This document shows, piece by piece, positions 10,693 through 21,096 of a stretch of DNA of 64,000 nucleotides (position 1 is its first letter; each line of letters starts with the position of its first letter). This DNA is from Takashimella koratensis (taxonomy: Eukaryota; Basidiomycota; Tremellomycetes; Trichosporonales; Tetragoniomycetaceae): positions 2,599,486-2,663,485 of the forward strand of contig BCKT01000001.1 in assembly GCA_003116875.1 (NCBI GenBank), given 5' to 3'. The notes beneath the pieces are model-generated. The model saw nothing but the letters and a program-made list of their open reading frames with translations. It made no database searches and was not told the DNA's origin. The position numbers and the translations under genes were made by a program.

Positions 10693-13145
10693 TTACTCCA
10701 CCTCCAGCCGTAGAGCATCATACATGACCGAGATGCCCGAGGCATTGAACGGCAGGCTGAGGACAAACTCGTTGACGCTCGACGAGGCGAGGTAAGAGGT
10801 TGGGAAGGTAAACTTGTGCGAGTTTTGGTAACAGATGATCCCGCTGCGTGTAGCACACGACGATGAGCGGTAGTACCTATTGACAAATCATCAGCCCGGT
10901 CCTTAAGCGCGTTAAGGGGTTCACTTACGGCACAATGAACGGGGTGAGTTGGTTACCATTGACGTTGACGTTGTAAGGCAAGTTGAAGTAAGCCGACGAG
11001 TTACTGAAGAGATCCGTGTTCCCTGCAGCCGTGGAAACGCCTGCGAACTGGACAGTAAACGTCGCTGTCGATGTATTCTTCAACGCGTGTTCATCGACAT
11101 CAAACGTGATGGTCCAGTTGTTAATCAACGGCGACGCCTCGACCGCGGGTCGCTCGAGAGTTCCGCCAAAGACAGACCAGTGAACGTAATTAAAGTCTTC
11201 GGCCTCACTGCTATTCCCCACGTGGAAATTGACACCATTGGGGAAATCATTGACGTAGTCGTACGCTCCCCAGTAGATTCGGTACTCGGGCGGGTGGAGA
11301 GGGTGGTTCGGGTCTCCAGCGTAACCGTGCTTGTACTCGCCGGCAGACTTGTCAGGTTTCCCGATTCGCCAAAGTTCAGTTCCAGCGCTCTCCGCAGTCC
11401 ACGTGATACTCCCGCTATCCGTCTCTTGACCCGCCGAGATGGTCACGTTCTCATAGACAAAGTCACCAAATACGTTATCCGCGTAGATTGTGAGTCGGTA
11501 GTCACCAGCTTTTATACGTGGGATCGAGACCTCGCAAGAGGATGGGATCTCGGCCCAGTACTGATACGCTGCGACGTCAAAGACATTGTCCTGGTAGTCG
11601 TAACCCGGGACGGTGAGGATCGCGATCGCGTTGGTAGCGTTGGCAGGGAGGTTGACGGTTGCTTTCCAGCTCCCGCGCTGAGAGGTCGTTACGTATCCCG
11701 GGACGTACTGAGCAATGTCGTCGTAGAACTGCGCGTGGTAGTTGACATCTCCGTACTGGGCAGCCTCTTGGCGAAGCTGGAAAGAGAGTTAGCGAGTGAT
11801 CAAAAGAGAGTTGAGAAGGGGGAGGACAACACCTAACGCTACTTACCGTCTCGAGGGACCCGTTGACCGCTCCGTGATTAAGGTGCCAGATCGCCGGTCC
11901 AAAAGTACGATCAAACCCATCGGTGATATTCGGCGTCTGGTCACCGTGGTGGTTGGATACGATATAGTTGTACAGCAGCCCATCAATGACGAGGTCGGAG
12001 TAAGTCGGACCACCAAAGAACGTGTCCTTGGTATTGTAGATGGTCCAGGCGCCAAAGGTGCTGTTGTCGGGAGTGTGGGTACCGTCGGCAAAGAGACCGT
12101 GGACAATGTGGTTACGATAGGTGTCTGACATTGTGTATTTCGTCCAATAGTCGCCGACCTGCTCGACGTATGGGTCGCCTGGGTGTGTAAGCGTGGGGGC
12201 AAAGCAAAGAGGACAGAGAGGGAAGGTAAAGGGAGGACAGAGGGATGATACCGTGTGAGTAAAGTTGTGGCTAGCTCGCTTAGATCCCCCCGGATCAAGA
12301 CTCACCCGTGCGGTTCCCAATATACCAAGTGGTATCCTGGACCAACGTCGCTACGCCTAGATCAAATGTCGAGTCTACCGCCGGGTTGGGTGTGGGTTCC
12401 GGGACGTAAAACTCCTCGTTCGAACTGAGGTGGGTGAAGAATTGCCCATGTGGGCGGAAGAGGGTCCGAATATCTTGCAGGTCCGCGAGGAGAGGGACGG
12501 TCGAGTTGTGGTAAGCGATACGGGAGAAGGCGTGTAGAGATGTCTCGGGTTCACGGAGGAACCAGTATTGTTCGAGAACCTCGCCTGAGTGGGTTAGTCA
12601 CTGCACAGTACAGGGTTACAGAGGTGGGTAGAGAGCTCTACGTGGGGTGGAGGAAGGGCTAGGCGTGGGAGTTCCTTTGTCGAAGGAGACCTAAAAGGGG
12701 GGACATGGGAGACTCGCTATCTGATAATTTCAGATGGGGCGGGACTGGACTCACCAACGACCCCCTCTGGGTTCGGCTGACTCATAACGAACCCTCCGTA
12801 CGCGACACCTGCCGAATCCACCCCTTGGATCAACTTGTAATTTGCTCCTTTCCCGGGTACATAGTTATCCTGAGCCGGGGTCAAGATTGCATCCATATAC
12901 GGCCCGATCGCGGAGGTAGCGTCGACGGGGGTGCCGAGCATATTGACACCGTCAAAGATGACGACGTCGATATAAGAGGTCGTCTTGTTCATGACGAGTA
13001 GGAGTCGGTCGTTCTGGAGTGTCATGGTGGCGCTGGTCTGTGTAGCGTTGAGGAAGGCAGAAACGGGGTTGGAGAGGAGGGAGAGGGCGAAAGCGGCGAT
13101 GCCGATACCGCCGAAGCGAGAGCGGCGAGAGAGGAAGGATGACAT
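10693..13145 (-). CDS. Secreted rhamnogalacturonate lyase (PL4)
   Basis: Predicted extracellular pectin-degrading enzyme that cleaves rhamnogalacturonan-I by beta-elimination. Five exons (13145-12755, 12584-12306, 12178-11847, 11776-10929, 10876-10693) join in frame to 677 residues. A signal peptide ends near SNPVSA. The N-terminal beta-sandwich contains LQNDRLLLVMNK and the body carries WYIGNRTGDPYVEQVGDYW. The middle FnIII-like domain has IPRIKAGDYRLTIYADN, and the C-terminal carbohydrate-binding-like domain starts at ELWRIGKPDKSAGEY, a hallmark of this family. The length is in the range of fungal PL4 enzymes. A TATA element stands about 205 bp upstream. It suggests growth on plant debris. 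Confidence 0.88.
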
Positions 13146-14536
13146 GGTCGCGCCGGGAAGAGAGGGGTAAAGGCGAGGGTGATGGCTTCAGAGGATCAAA
13201 ACAGGAGTTGATCGTGATACTAGACTGAGCTTTGGGTGTAGTCGGTGAGGGAGTTTGGTGGACGAGACCGAAAGCTCGAGCAGATCGTATCAAGTTACTC
13301 CCTTGGCTCTTTGCTGGATGAGAGCTGCCCACCCACTCGGACTCGGCGGTATATATACCCTTGCTTGGGATTGGGAATATGACCCCAGAGACACGACACG
13401 GAAGTGACAGTGCTTGTCACACTGTCGATTGACCATCATCCCGGTCCATCTTTGCAGCGTTGCAGCCGGTAGATTAGCGCCCGAGATGATTACGGGCCCC
13501 ACGTTGGTCCCCATCGCGTTCCACGGCTTGTTGGGACCTGTGGACCTGATTCATGAGTCGGTCGACCCTTTGATCTTGCGCTGGGGCGCCGGCGAGGTGA
13601 AGCTGATAAAGTTGGTCCCAAAGATGGCCTTTGTGATCGGGGTCCGAAGAGTCATGTGAGCTCAAGTGCTGCGGCTTTCACTGGGGCCCGAGAGGATCCG
13701 GCGGGCCGGGGTCGGTTAGCGTGGTTCATGAAGGGGGTCGGTCGACTACACCGCGAGCCGGGGATGCCGGGGGGTCCCGGTCCTCCCGTGAGACCAAAGG
13801 GACAGATGGACACCGAAACGTTACCGGCCACACAGAGACACATACGGACGCCGCGTGACGGGGACAGGTCTAGCCAAGAGGGTCACGGAGGAATTGATGA
13901 TTCGGGGAAAAGAGGAAAACGATGGCATGTGTTCTATTTTCGTCATGGATCTTGCACTTGGGAAAGGGAAAAAGCTCGGAGTGGGGGCGGGGGGGCATGA
14001 GAGTGGGGAAGAGGGGAAGAGGTGATGTAGGCGAGCATGGTCGTGGCCGTGGGGGCCGAGCTCAAAGGTGAGGAAAGACGTCCTGGTGAGATTCTTGGCG
14101 GGATATCAACTTGCCGGCCGGGTCGCCATTGCCGTTGCCGTTCCGGACCCATCCAACGCTTCGTCGACGTCATCAGCTGGCTCGAGGACGACCTTGGTCT
14201 CTCGGCATCGGTAGGACGCTGTCCCGTTGACTGTGTGTCTATGAGTTCACTGCTTGCCTACATTCTCCCAAGTGACCCTCGCTTCCTCACTGCCTGTGTC
14301 GTCATGTATACAGAAAACCAAAGACAATCCAGTCGCTATCCTGCGTTGATACGGTCGAGCATCACGTGCCACTCGGTTGCCACGTGGCGATCTTTGCCCC
14401 TCGCTTTTGTTTTCAAAAAATTTGTATATTCACCACTCCACCCTTCACCAATCGACTCCATCCTTGGCGTCACTCTTCTTGAGCACCCTTGACTCACTCG
14501 ACTCATTTACTCTCACCCCTTTCTCACTCGCTCACG
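13146..14536. other. Divergent promoter region
   Basis: 1.4 kb between the lyase (minus) and Nop16 (plus) start codons. The lyase side has a TATATATA at 13350-13357. Purine-rich stretches near 13960-14000 and pyrimidine-rich stretches near 14430-14530 precede Nop16. No gene recognised. Confidence 0.55.
13350..13357 (-). promoter_or_regulatory. TATA box of the lyase gene
   Basis: TATATATA about 205 bp upstream of the lyase start, at the expected side of the divergent region; a strong TATA box fits a carbon-source-regulated gene. Confidence 0.5.
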
Positions 14537-15562
14537 ATGGCCAACCCACGCCAAAGGAAGAAATCCCGCTCCTCGTCGACGCATACTACGACGTTGACTC
14601 AAAGACGTCGTATGCGTACAAAGTTGCGCAAGGCGCCTCCTCTTCGTGGACCCGATGCTCTGGCCGAGGCTTGGGATAGTAAGAAGACAGTGTTCCAGAA
14701 GTGAGTCAAGCTAAAAGGTTGAAGTGGGAGAGGGAATACAGCTTGGATATCGTTTTTTGCTTTCTGCCCTTGCGCGAGGTGGATGAAATACGTGGGCAGA
14801 GTGTTATTGTGGTTGAGATGAGCGGGGATGAGCGAGGATGGACGATTCACTTGAGATTCAATGCTGACTTGAACTAGCTACGCTGAACTTGGTCTGCTCG
14901 CTTCCCTGCCCGTCCCAACTTCCAACTCCCGAATCAAGATGCCTTTCCTCCCTCCTGCTCCTGCATCTACCTCCGCCGTCCCCTCGACCTCCACCTCCGC
15001 TGCCTCCGCCGGTACCGGCACCAAAGGGAAAGGGAAAGAGACGGAATCTAAATCTGCCAAAGCAGCGTTTGGACGGATCGTGAGGGACGAGAAAGGGAAT
15101 GTGGTTGATATTATTATCGAGGAGGATGAGGATGAGGATCAGGGAGAGGAGGAGGAGGAGGAAGGGAATGTGAAGATGGATGAGGACGAGGAGGAAGTGG
15201 TGAAGCGCGTCGAGGCAAAGACCGACGTTGTTCGACGTGAGTTTTGGTTCGAGTCTCATTCCTGGCGTCACAGAGAGATACGGAGAAGAGAACCTGTTGT
15301 CCTTTTTCACTAACTATCTTAACGCCTACCTGTTTTCTTTCACTTTGTAGAGCTCGAAAAGATCTCGGCTTCGGGTGCACCTGTGAAACGACACACTTCA
15401 ACCTCGGAACGTACTTGGCTCGCGGACCTCGTCAGGGCCTATGGGGACGATACCGCCTCCATGGCGAAAGATCGGACAAAGAATGTCTGGCAGAAGACCG
15501 AGGGAGAGATCAAGCGGATGATCAAGAAAGCTGGAGGTGTGGACAAATTGAGTCGAGCCTAG
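14537..15562 (+). CDS. NOP16: Nucleolar protein 16, 60S ribosome biogenesis
   Basis: Nop16 is a nucleolar factor in early pre-60S particles. Three exons (14537-14700, 14878-15236, 15351-15562) give 244 residues. The start MANPRQRKKSRSSS and the block LRKAPPLRGPDALAEAWD followed by KTVFQKNYAELGLL are the classic N-terminal signature. The middle is a Lys/Glu-rich low-complexity stretch with an acidic run (about residues 130-165), and the C-terminus RTWLADLVRAYGDD, MAKDRTKNVWQ, IKRMIKKAGG matches the conserved tail. The intron arrangement puts the signature across the first splice junction, which supports the model. Confidence 0.93.
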
Positions 15563-16011
15563 GAGACAGGAAGTGCGATGGCGGAGCCTGAGCGATAGTC
15601 TATTCGGGCAACGCGCGACTCTCATATCGTGGGAACAGTGAGGCGGAGAGGTAGAAAGAGTGACGGAGAGAGTGAGGGGTGCTCGGTTTTAATAAGATTT
15701 GATCGATTTTTTCTTGTACGCGTTGTTTCGACCACATTATGCATCAATGTACTGTGAGATACAAGGATACCTCAGTAGAAAGAGAGGGTATATCCAAGCT
15801 GCGCAGGTAGTAGATCGACCTCACTCCCGATGACATGATCGGTTTCTCCCTTCTCCTCTTCTCCGCTTCTCCACACCCTTGTATTCGATTCGCCCTTTCC
15901 AGCTCCGCATCGTTGCCACCCAGCAAGACTTGATCTTGGCCCCCGACCACCAACCCACCAACCCACCAATCCATCCATCAGTGATCTCAGCCATGGCTGA
16001 CGCCCTGGCAC
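15563..16011. other. Convergent 3' spacer
   Basis: Between the stop codons of Nop16 and the RRM gene. No coding signature; a short ACCCACCAATCCATC repeat tract lies near 15950-15980. Confidence 0.6.
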
Positions 16012-17303
16012 CTATCGCCCCACGCGACTAGCCAACGGCGCCCTGCCTAACCTCGCCGCCAACCCACCGGGCGCAGGCGACGCGGACCCCGATCCCGATC
16101 CGGACCGACGATCAGACGCGAGGGTAATGATTGGTGCCGACATGGTATCCGAGTACATTTTTCTACTCTTGTCAGCTTGGGGAAGGTAAGCCGTGACTTA
16201 CCCTGATGAGGGAGCGGTGACTCGTCGAGTATCGCGTGCGATCCGGTCTTTCAGTCCAGCTCCAGCTCCAGCCCCGGCCGCACCGCCAAGGGCGACAGAC
16301 GCCCCAGACGCAGATACCGCAGCGACGGCAGCGACGATAGTCACTCGCAACGTCTGGCCATCTGCAACTACCCCATCGTACGTCTTGACGAGCTCGTCGG
16401 CCGCCGCGCGGTCAGTGAGTTCCAGCTCGACGGTGACGGGCGAGGAAGAAGTCAGGGTAGCGCTTGAGATGGGCGTTGGTGCAAAGGCGGACTAGGCAGG
16501 GAAATAAGCGGAACCGGGGTTTCGGGTCAGCGTGGTGGAAACTCGAAATGAAGAGAGGTGAGAAGAGCTCGAGGGTACGGAACGAACGAACGTTATGAGG
16601 TCATACTTTTACTCACCACAACATCTTCGGCGGTCGTGCCCGGGGCGAGGTTGGCGACTCGTACTTTGATCTTGGAAGCACCAAAGATACTCATTGCCTC
16701 GCGTTGGGCCTGAGGTTGAGGGATTGCGTCCATATCCGTATCGATCGCTCCGTAGAGTGGGACCTGTTGGATCCGCTGTTGCTGCGCTGGCCTATTGAGC
16801 GCCGCGTCGAGCCCTGTCCGAACGAGTTCGCGTGCTCCGCCTTGAACCCGGTCAACAAGAGAGCCACGGGACGATCCGCTGGTGTTAATGCTTCCCGGCC
16901 CACTGGAGAGACGAGACGCGAGGCCAGAGCTGCCAGAGGGGAAAGGAGTGGAGGAAGGGAGAAGCTCGAGACCATCGTTGGCACGAGATGGGTTCGAGAG
17001 GTGCTCGCTGTACCCAAACATTTTCTCTCCGGGGGAAGCAGATGCAGAGGCGAAAGCGGAGTTGCCGCGTCGAGAAGGGACAGAAGAGGTAGGTAAGAGT
17101 TCGCGCCCCTTCCCGCCTGAGATCCGGGAGAGAAGGGAAGAAGAGTTGGAAGAGTGGGTACGAGAAGGACCGGGACGACCGACGCCGTTACCGCCGCGGT
17201 GGATACGGGAAGAGAGGGAACGAGAGGGATCGTGTAAATCGTGTTTCCACTGACCGTCGGATGCGCCGGCGTCGGGGCGAGAGTAAGGCTTGGCGGATGG
17301 CAT
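16012..17303 (-). CDS. RRM-domain RNA-binding protein
   Basis: Three exons (17303-16617, 16491-16202, 16165-16012) join in frame to 376 residues. The first 210 residues are Ser/Arg/Gly-rich and probably disordered (repeats like SRIHRGG and LLSRISGG). A single RRM follows, split by the first intron: KIKVRVANLAPGTTAEDVV forms the RNP2-like first strand, and SSPVTVELELTDRAAADELV with LRVTIV completes the fold. The RNP1 aromatic positions are not conserved, so RNA binding could be atypical. The C-terminus is Gly/Ala-rich, then basic (LKDRIARDTRR and ARLGRAPLASRVGR). The layout recalls small mRNA-export adaptors of the Yra1/Mlo3 kind, but I cannot assign orthology. I chose the ATG at 17303 over an upstream in-frame ATG at 17381 in low-complexity sequence. 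Confidence 0.7.
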
Positions 17304-17695
17304 GGTGGGGAGGGGGTGGGGAGGGGGTGGGGGGTGAGTGACGATTGGAGATGGTGATGGTGATGGTGTGGAAAGAGACAAGAGGCAAGAGGCAAGAGGG
17401 AAGAGGGAAGAGGGAGACGGAGGATGGCTGTGATTGGGCCGTGCGGTGGGAGAGGAACCCCATTACACTCCCGATCCTAATCGGTGCTAATGACATTTCC
17501 TAATGACCCTTTGGGAATCCTAATCCCCGGGCCCACGAGGCGCACCGACGACATTTTCCACGCCGCAGCGTACTGTAACATCCATCCATCCATCCATCCA
17601 TCCATCTCTGCATCCACCCCCACCACTACCACCCCCCATTCACAGCCGCATCCACTCCGTCCCCGACACCCTCGACCCTCTCAACAACAGCAATC
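17304..17695. promoter_or_regulatory. Bidirectional promoter with (CATC)n run
   Basis: 392 bp separate the head-to-head start codons of the RRM gene and Erv14. A CATC tetranucleotide run lies at about 17580-17607, in the expected leader of Erv14. No strong TATA box is visible, as usual for housekeeping genes. Confidence 0.5.
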
Positions 17696-18964
17696 ATGGG
17701 CGGTGAAGGTGAGTCTCTTCCCTTTTCTCCCTCTCCTCACTTCTGCCCTCGCTGCTCCCCGTATTCCCTAAGATGTGAACCATCGCTTATCACTGACCAC
17801 TTGACCACTTCACCCTCACCCAATCCTCGTCAACGCCTACGCCTACGCCATCGTCATCCCTTCTCGTCGTCCTTCCTTTCCTCTCCTCTCCCACCACCCT
17901 TACTACCAACCCGCCCGGCTCCCACTCAATTCAATCATCGCAGGATGGCTCTTCCTCTTCGCGGTCCTCATGGCCGCGGTCCTCCTCTTCACCATGGTCT
18001 TCTTCGTAAGTCCCACCCTTAGTAACAGTAGCCCCTCAACCCGCGATGCAGTACAGGCGTCAGGCTTTGTCGATATCCACATCCACGTCTCCCTCGAGGG
18101 TAGCAGCGCTGACATTGGACCTTTCCATGTTACTATCTGAACACACACAGATCATCATGTTCTCCGACCTCGAATGTGGTACGTATCTCCTCTGTTTTCA
18201 CCCTCCCTCTCCGTCCTCGAGGACTGGGTGTTCCCCTACGCATTGCCCAGACGCAGCAGGTGTCGATGCCTTCTGGACAAAAACATCCTCTGACTCACTG
18301 ACTAACGCATCTAGACTACATCAACCCCATTGACCTCTGCAACAAGCTCAACCAAGTGAGTCTTCCTCCCTAGACAGCATCATAACTCCTCATGCGCCCA
18401 ACACATTCACCTTGGCTGACACCTCTGCACTCCAGTTCGTCCTCCCCGAGATGGTCGCACACGCTTTCCTCACCCTCTGCTTCCTCCTCTCGGGCCAGTG
18501 GCTCGCGTTCATCCTCAACGCCCCGCTCGTTGGCTACAACGTGAAAAAGTGGGTCAAGATTGGGGTTAGAGGTGGAGTTCGCAGCTGACGCTGAGCTCCT
18601 TGGCTATTTTCTTTGCATCCCCTGCTTTGTCTCTGCCGTTGCCTCGATCCCTCCACTCAGGGTGATGGATAAGAACCACATGTACGACGCGACCGAGATC
18701 TTCCGGACGTTGTCGGGTCACAAGAGGGAGAGCTTTATCAAGCTCGGTTTCTACCTCGTCTCCTTCTTCTACTACCTCTACCGGTGAGTCTGGTAGGGCT
18801 GCGGGAATTGGTCCTGGATAGGCGCTGACAGCTTTGCAGAATGATCCTCGCTCTTATCTCTGGTTAGTTTGGTCCAATCGACCAAAGGCGAGATTGTAGT
18901 TTGGGCACGGGGAGATACCCGGTATAGGAGCACCTGAGCTGACCAATGGTAGAGAGTGACTAAA
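17696..18964 (+). CDS. ERV14: Cornichon-family ER cargo receptor Erv14
   Basis: COPII cargo receptor that escorts membrane proteins from the ER to the Golgi. Tiny exons: 17696-17708, 17944-18005, 18151-18178, 18315-18355, 18436-18548, 18661-18783, 18840-18862 and 18954-18964, giving 137 residues, which is the family's usual size. Diagnostic pieces: [20 protein letters not shown] (TM1), [40 protein letters not shown] (TM2), then [20 protein letters not shown] and the last helix [20 protein letters not shown]. The final intron (donor GTTAGT, branch GCTGAC, acceptor TAG) is my choice; if it is retained the protein ends two residues sooner, at 18867. Confidence 0.93.
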
Positions 18965-19761
18965 CTTCACGATTTCGTGACGACTCGACGAGAGGAGAGG
19001 TGGAGGGCGTGGGCGAGGTACGCTACGACAAGCGCAGTGAGGAGGAGGGGAGTTGAGAGGTGTTTGATAGATGAGTCGAGGAGGCAAGCGTGGAGGGAGT
19101 GTGTGCAGGTTTGATGTGAAGGAGAGACGGAGATAGGATGAGAGGACGGAAGGAGAGACGAGAGGACAAGACGGAACCAAGTAGGCACCGATCAAGTGTC
19201 GCATTTACAGATACGGCCGCTGCAGAATGTCAACCTTGCTTTGAGGCTGGATGGGTACTAAGAGAGTGAGGTGGTGACTTTGTGTCTATCCCTGGGGTAT
19301 GACAGCTCTAGGACGAGTGAGGGAGGGACTGGTGACGACTGGCGTTTGCTCGGCACATAAGCATGGGGAGTGATATTTGCATTGAATAGACTGATGCTGG
19401 TGTATCCCTCGGCCATGGAGAAGACGCCGAGTGAAAAATGGATCGGAGGCTGGTTATCAGGGACGTTTGGACCATGTGCCAGTGGGTTTGTTCTGCATGG
19501 ATTCAAACTCGCACCTACGCACGCTCAAGGGCTTACGTCAAGATCAATGTTATCCATGAACAGTACTTTGACCCAGAACCAGCTGTGGGTCAGGTCGAAT
19601 AAAAACACGTATAAAGCGAAAATTTCGAGGGTGCAGGACAGAAAGAGAGTGAGGGTGGGGAGGGGGGAAGGGGTCGGTCAGGGGGTCCAGCTCGGCCACA
19701 GCCAGACTCTGGGTTCGGACTTTAGGAGTGGGTTAGGGCAGGGGGCAGGGGAGGGGAGGGG

Positions 19762-19985
19762 NNNNNNNNNNNNNNNNNNNNNNNNNNNNNNNNNNNNNNN
19801 NNNNNNNNNNNNNNNNNNNNNNNNNNNNNNNNNNNNNNNNNNNNNNNNNNNNNNNNNNNNNNNNNNNNNNNNNNNNNNNNNNNNNNNNNNNNNNNNNNNN
19901 NNNNNNNNNNNNNNNNNNNNNNNNNNNNNNNNNNNNNNNNNNNNNNNNNNNNNNNNNNNNNNNNNNNNNNNNNNNNNNNNNNNNN
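19762..19985. other. Assembly gap (224 N)
   Basis: Run of undetermined bases bounded by G-rich sequence and a CA microsatellite, the kind of simple sequence that breaks assemblies. Confidence 1.
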
Positions 19986-20026
<41 letters not shown>

Positions 20027-20032
20027 ACACAC
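19986..20032. repeat. (CA)n microsatellite
   Basis: About 23 CA units with one T interruption, directly at the gap edge. Confidence 0.95.
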
Positions 20033-20506
20033 TCATCGGCGTCCTGCCCGGGTCACCTCGACTCGTCTCCTCTTGTCATCATCCTAACCCTCTTCCTCCC
20101 CATCCCTCACCCTCTCGCCGCCCCCGCCCCCGCCCTCCTCCCTCTCCCTCCTCTCCCCCGCCCTCGCCTGACCCCATCCTTGCTGCCTACCCTACCCACC
20201 CTCACACGACCTCCTTTCAGCGACACTCGACAACCGACCTGTGCTCTGCTCCCCTGCTCTAGCCCCCTTCCCCTGGCTGCATCCATCACATCACCGTCAC
20301 CGTCACCCATCAGATCATCCCACACTGTCACCTCCTTGACCCCATCGTCGACACTGTCTATTTCATCCCATCTCACTTCACCTCACCTCAACCTCACCTC
20401 AACACACCCCATCTCCATCCCCATCCCCATTCCCATCTCATCACACAGCAGTCTTCCATGACCACATTCGACATGACCAAACTCGCCTGACCACCACTTG
20501 CCTTAG

Positions 20507-21096
20507 GCAAACTCCTACCGCAACGAGTTCCAGTCCACCAAGTCGTTCCGCATCGAGCACCGAAGTACCTATAATCAATTCCTTCTTGGTCGTCTCCACC
20601 CTGACACGACCTCGACCTCGATTTCAACCTCGTTCCCTTTCCTCTCGAGTCTCCAGCTGCACCGCACTTGCCCACGTCGCACTACATATACCGTCCACTA
20701 CGACCACGCCCTACACTGGATCAGCTCATCCTTGTCCCTGTGGAGTGATTGTCGTCCTCGTCCCACGGCCGTGGCCCCGCGCCCCCCTGCCTCGGTAGGC
20801 CACACGCCTCAAACCCCCAAGCCTGTGTACCTCGCCCGCCCGCGCCGTATAGAGCCGGCGTCTGCCGACCGACGGCTTCTGGCCCGCGCCCGCCCCGCCC
20901 GCATCGGCCCAGATCATCCACTCCCTCAAGCCGCTGCTTCAAACAGGTCGTTGTCTCTTCACCGCTCTACCCTCCACTACCAACAGCGGTCACGACACGG
21001 ACGGAGGCTGGTCCAGGCCAAGGCAGCGACTATACACCTACTCGCCTGACGAAGCCTATAAGCCTTTGACACAGGCGGCTCGTAGCTCGGCCCGAG
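20507..21096 (+). other. Possible upstream exon(s) of the deaminase-fusion gene
   Basis: After a good 3' splice site at 20506 a frame stays open for over 500 nt, beginning NSYRNEFQSTKSFRIEH, which reads like real protein. Around 21030-21200 another frame reads YSPDEAYKPLTQAARSSARD and then RRGRHCSRRTISTDSVGSFG. I could not find splice sites that join either to the large gene downstream, whose ATG I place at 21097. The true N-terminus may therefore lie here or in the gap. Confidence 0.35.

Larger units (their letters stand above)
18965..20506. other. Low-complexity intergenic region with assembly gap
   Basis: No gene recognised. GA-rich sequence (19640-19761) runs into a 224-base gap, followed by a CA microsatellite and CT/CCATCC-rich sequence to 20450. 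The last bases (CTGAC then TTAG at 20503-20506) look like the 3' end of an intron, so an upstream exon may be lost in the gap. Confidence 0.5.

Noticed and set aside
10949..11836. 295-codon open frame on the plus strand
   Set aside because: Antisense to the lyase gene, which has a full set of family motifs and splice sites.
19370..19761. Open frame running into the gap
   Set aside because: Low complexity near the gap, no domain and no splice support; it is held open by undetermined bases.
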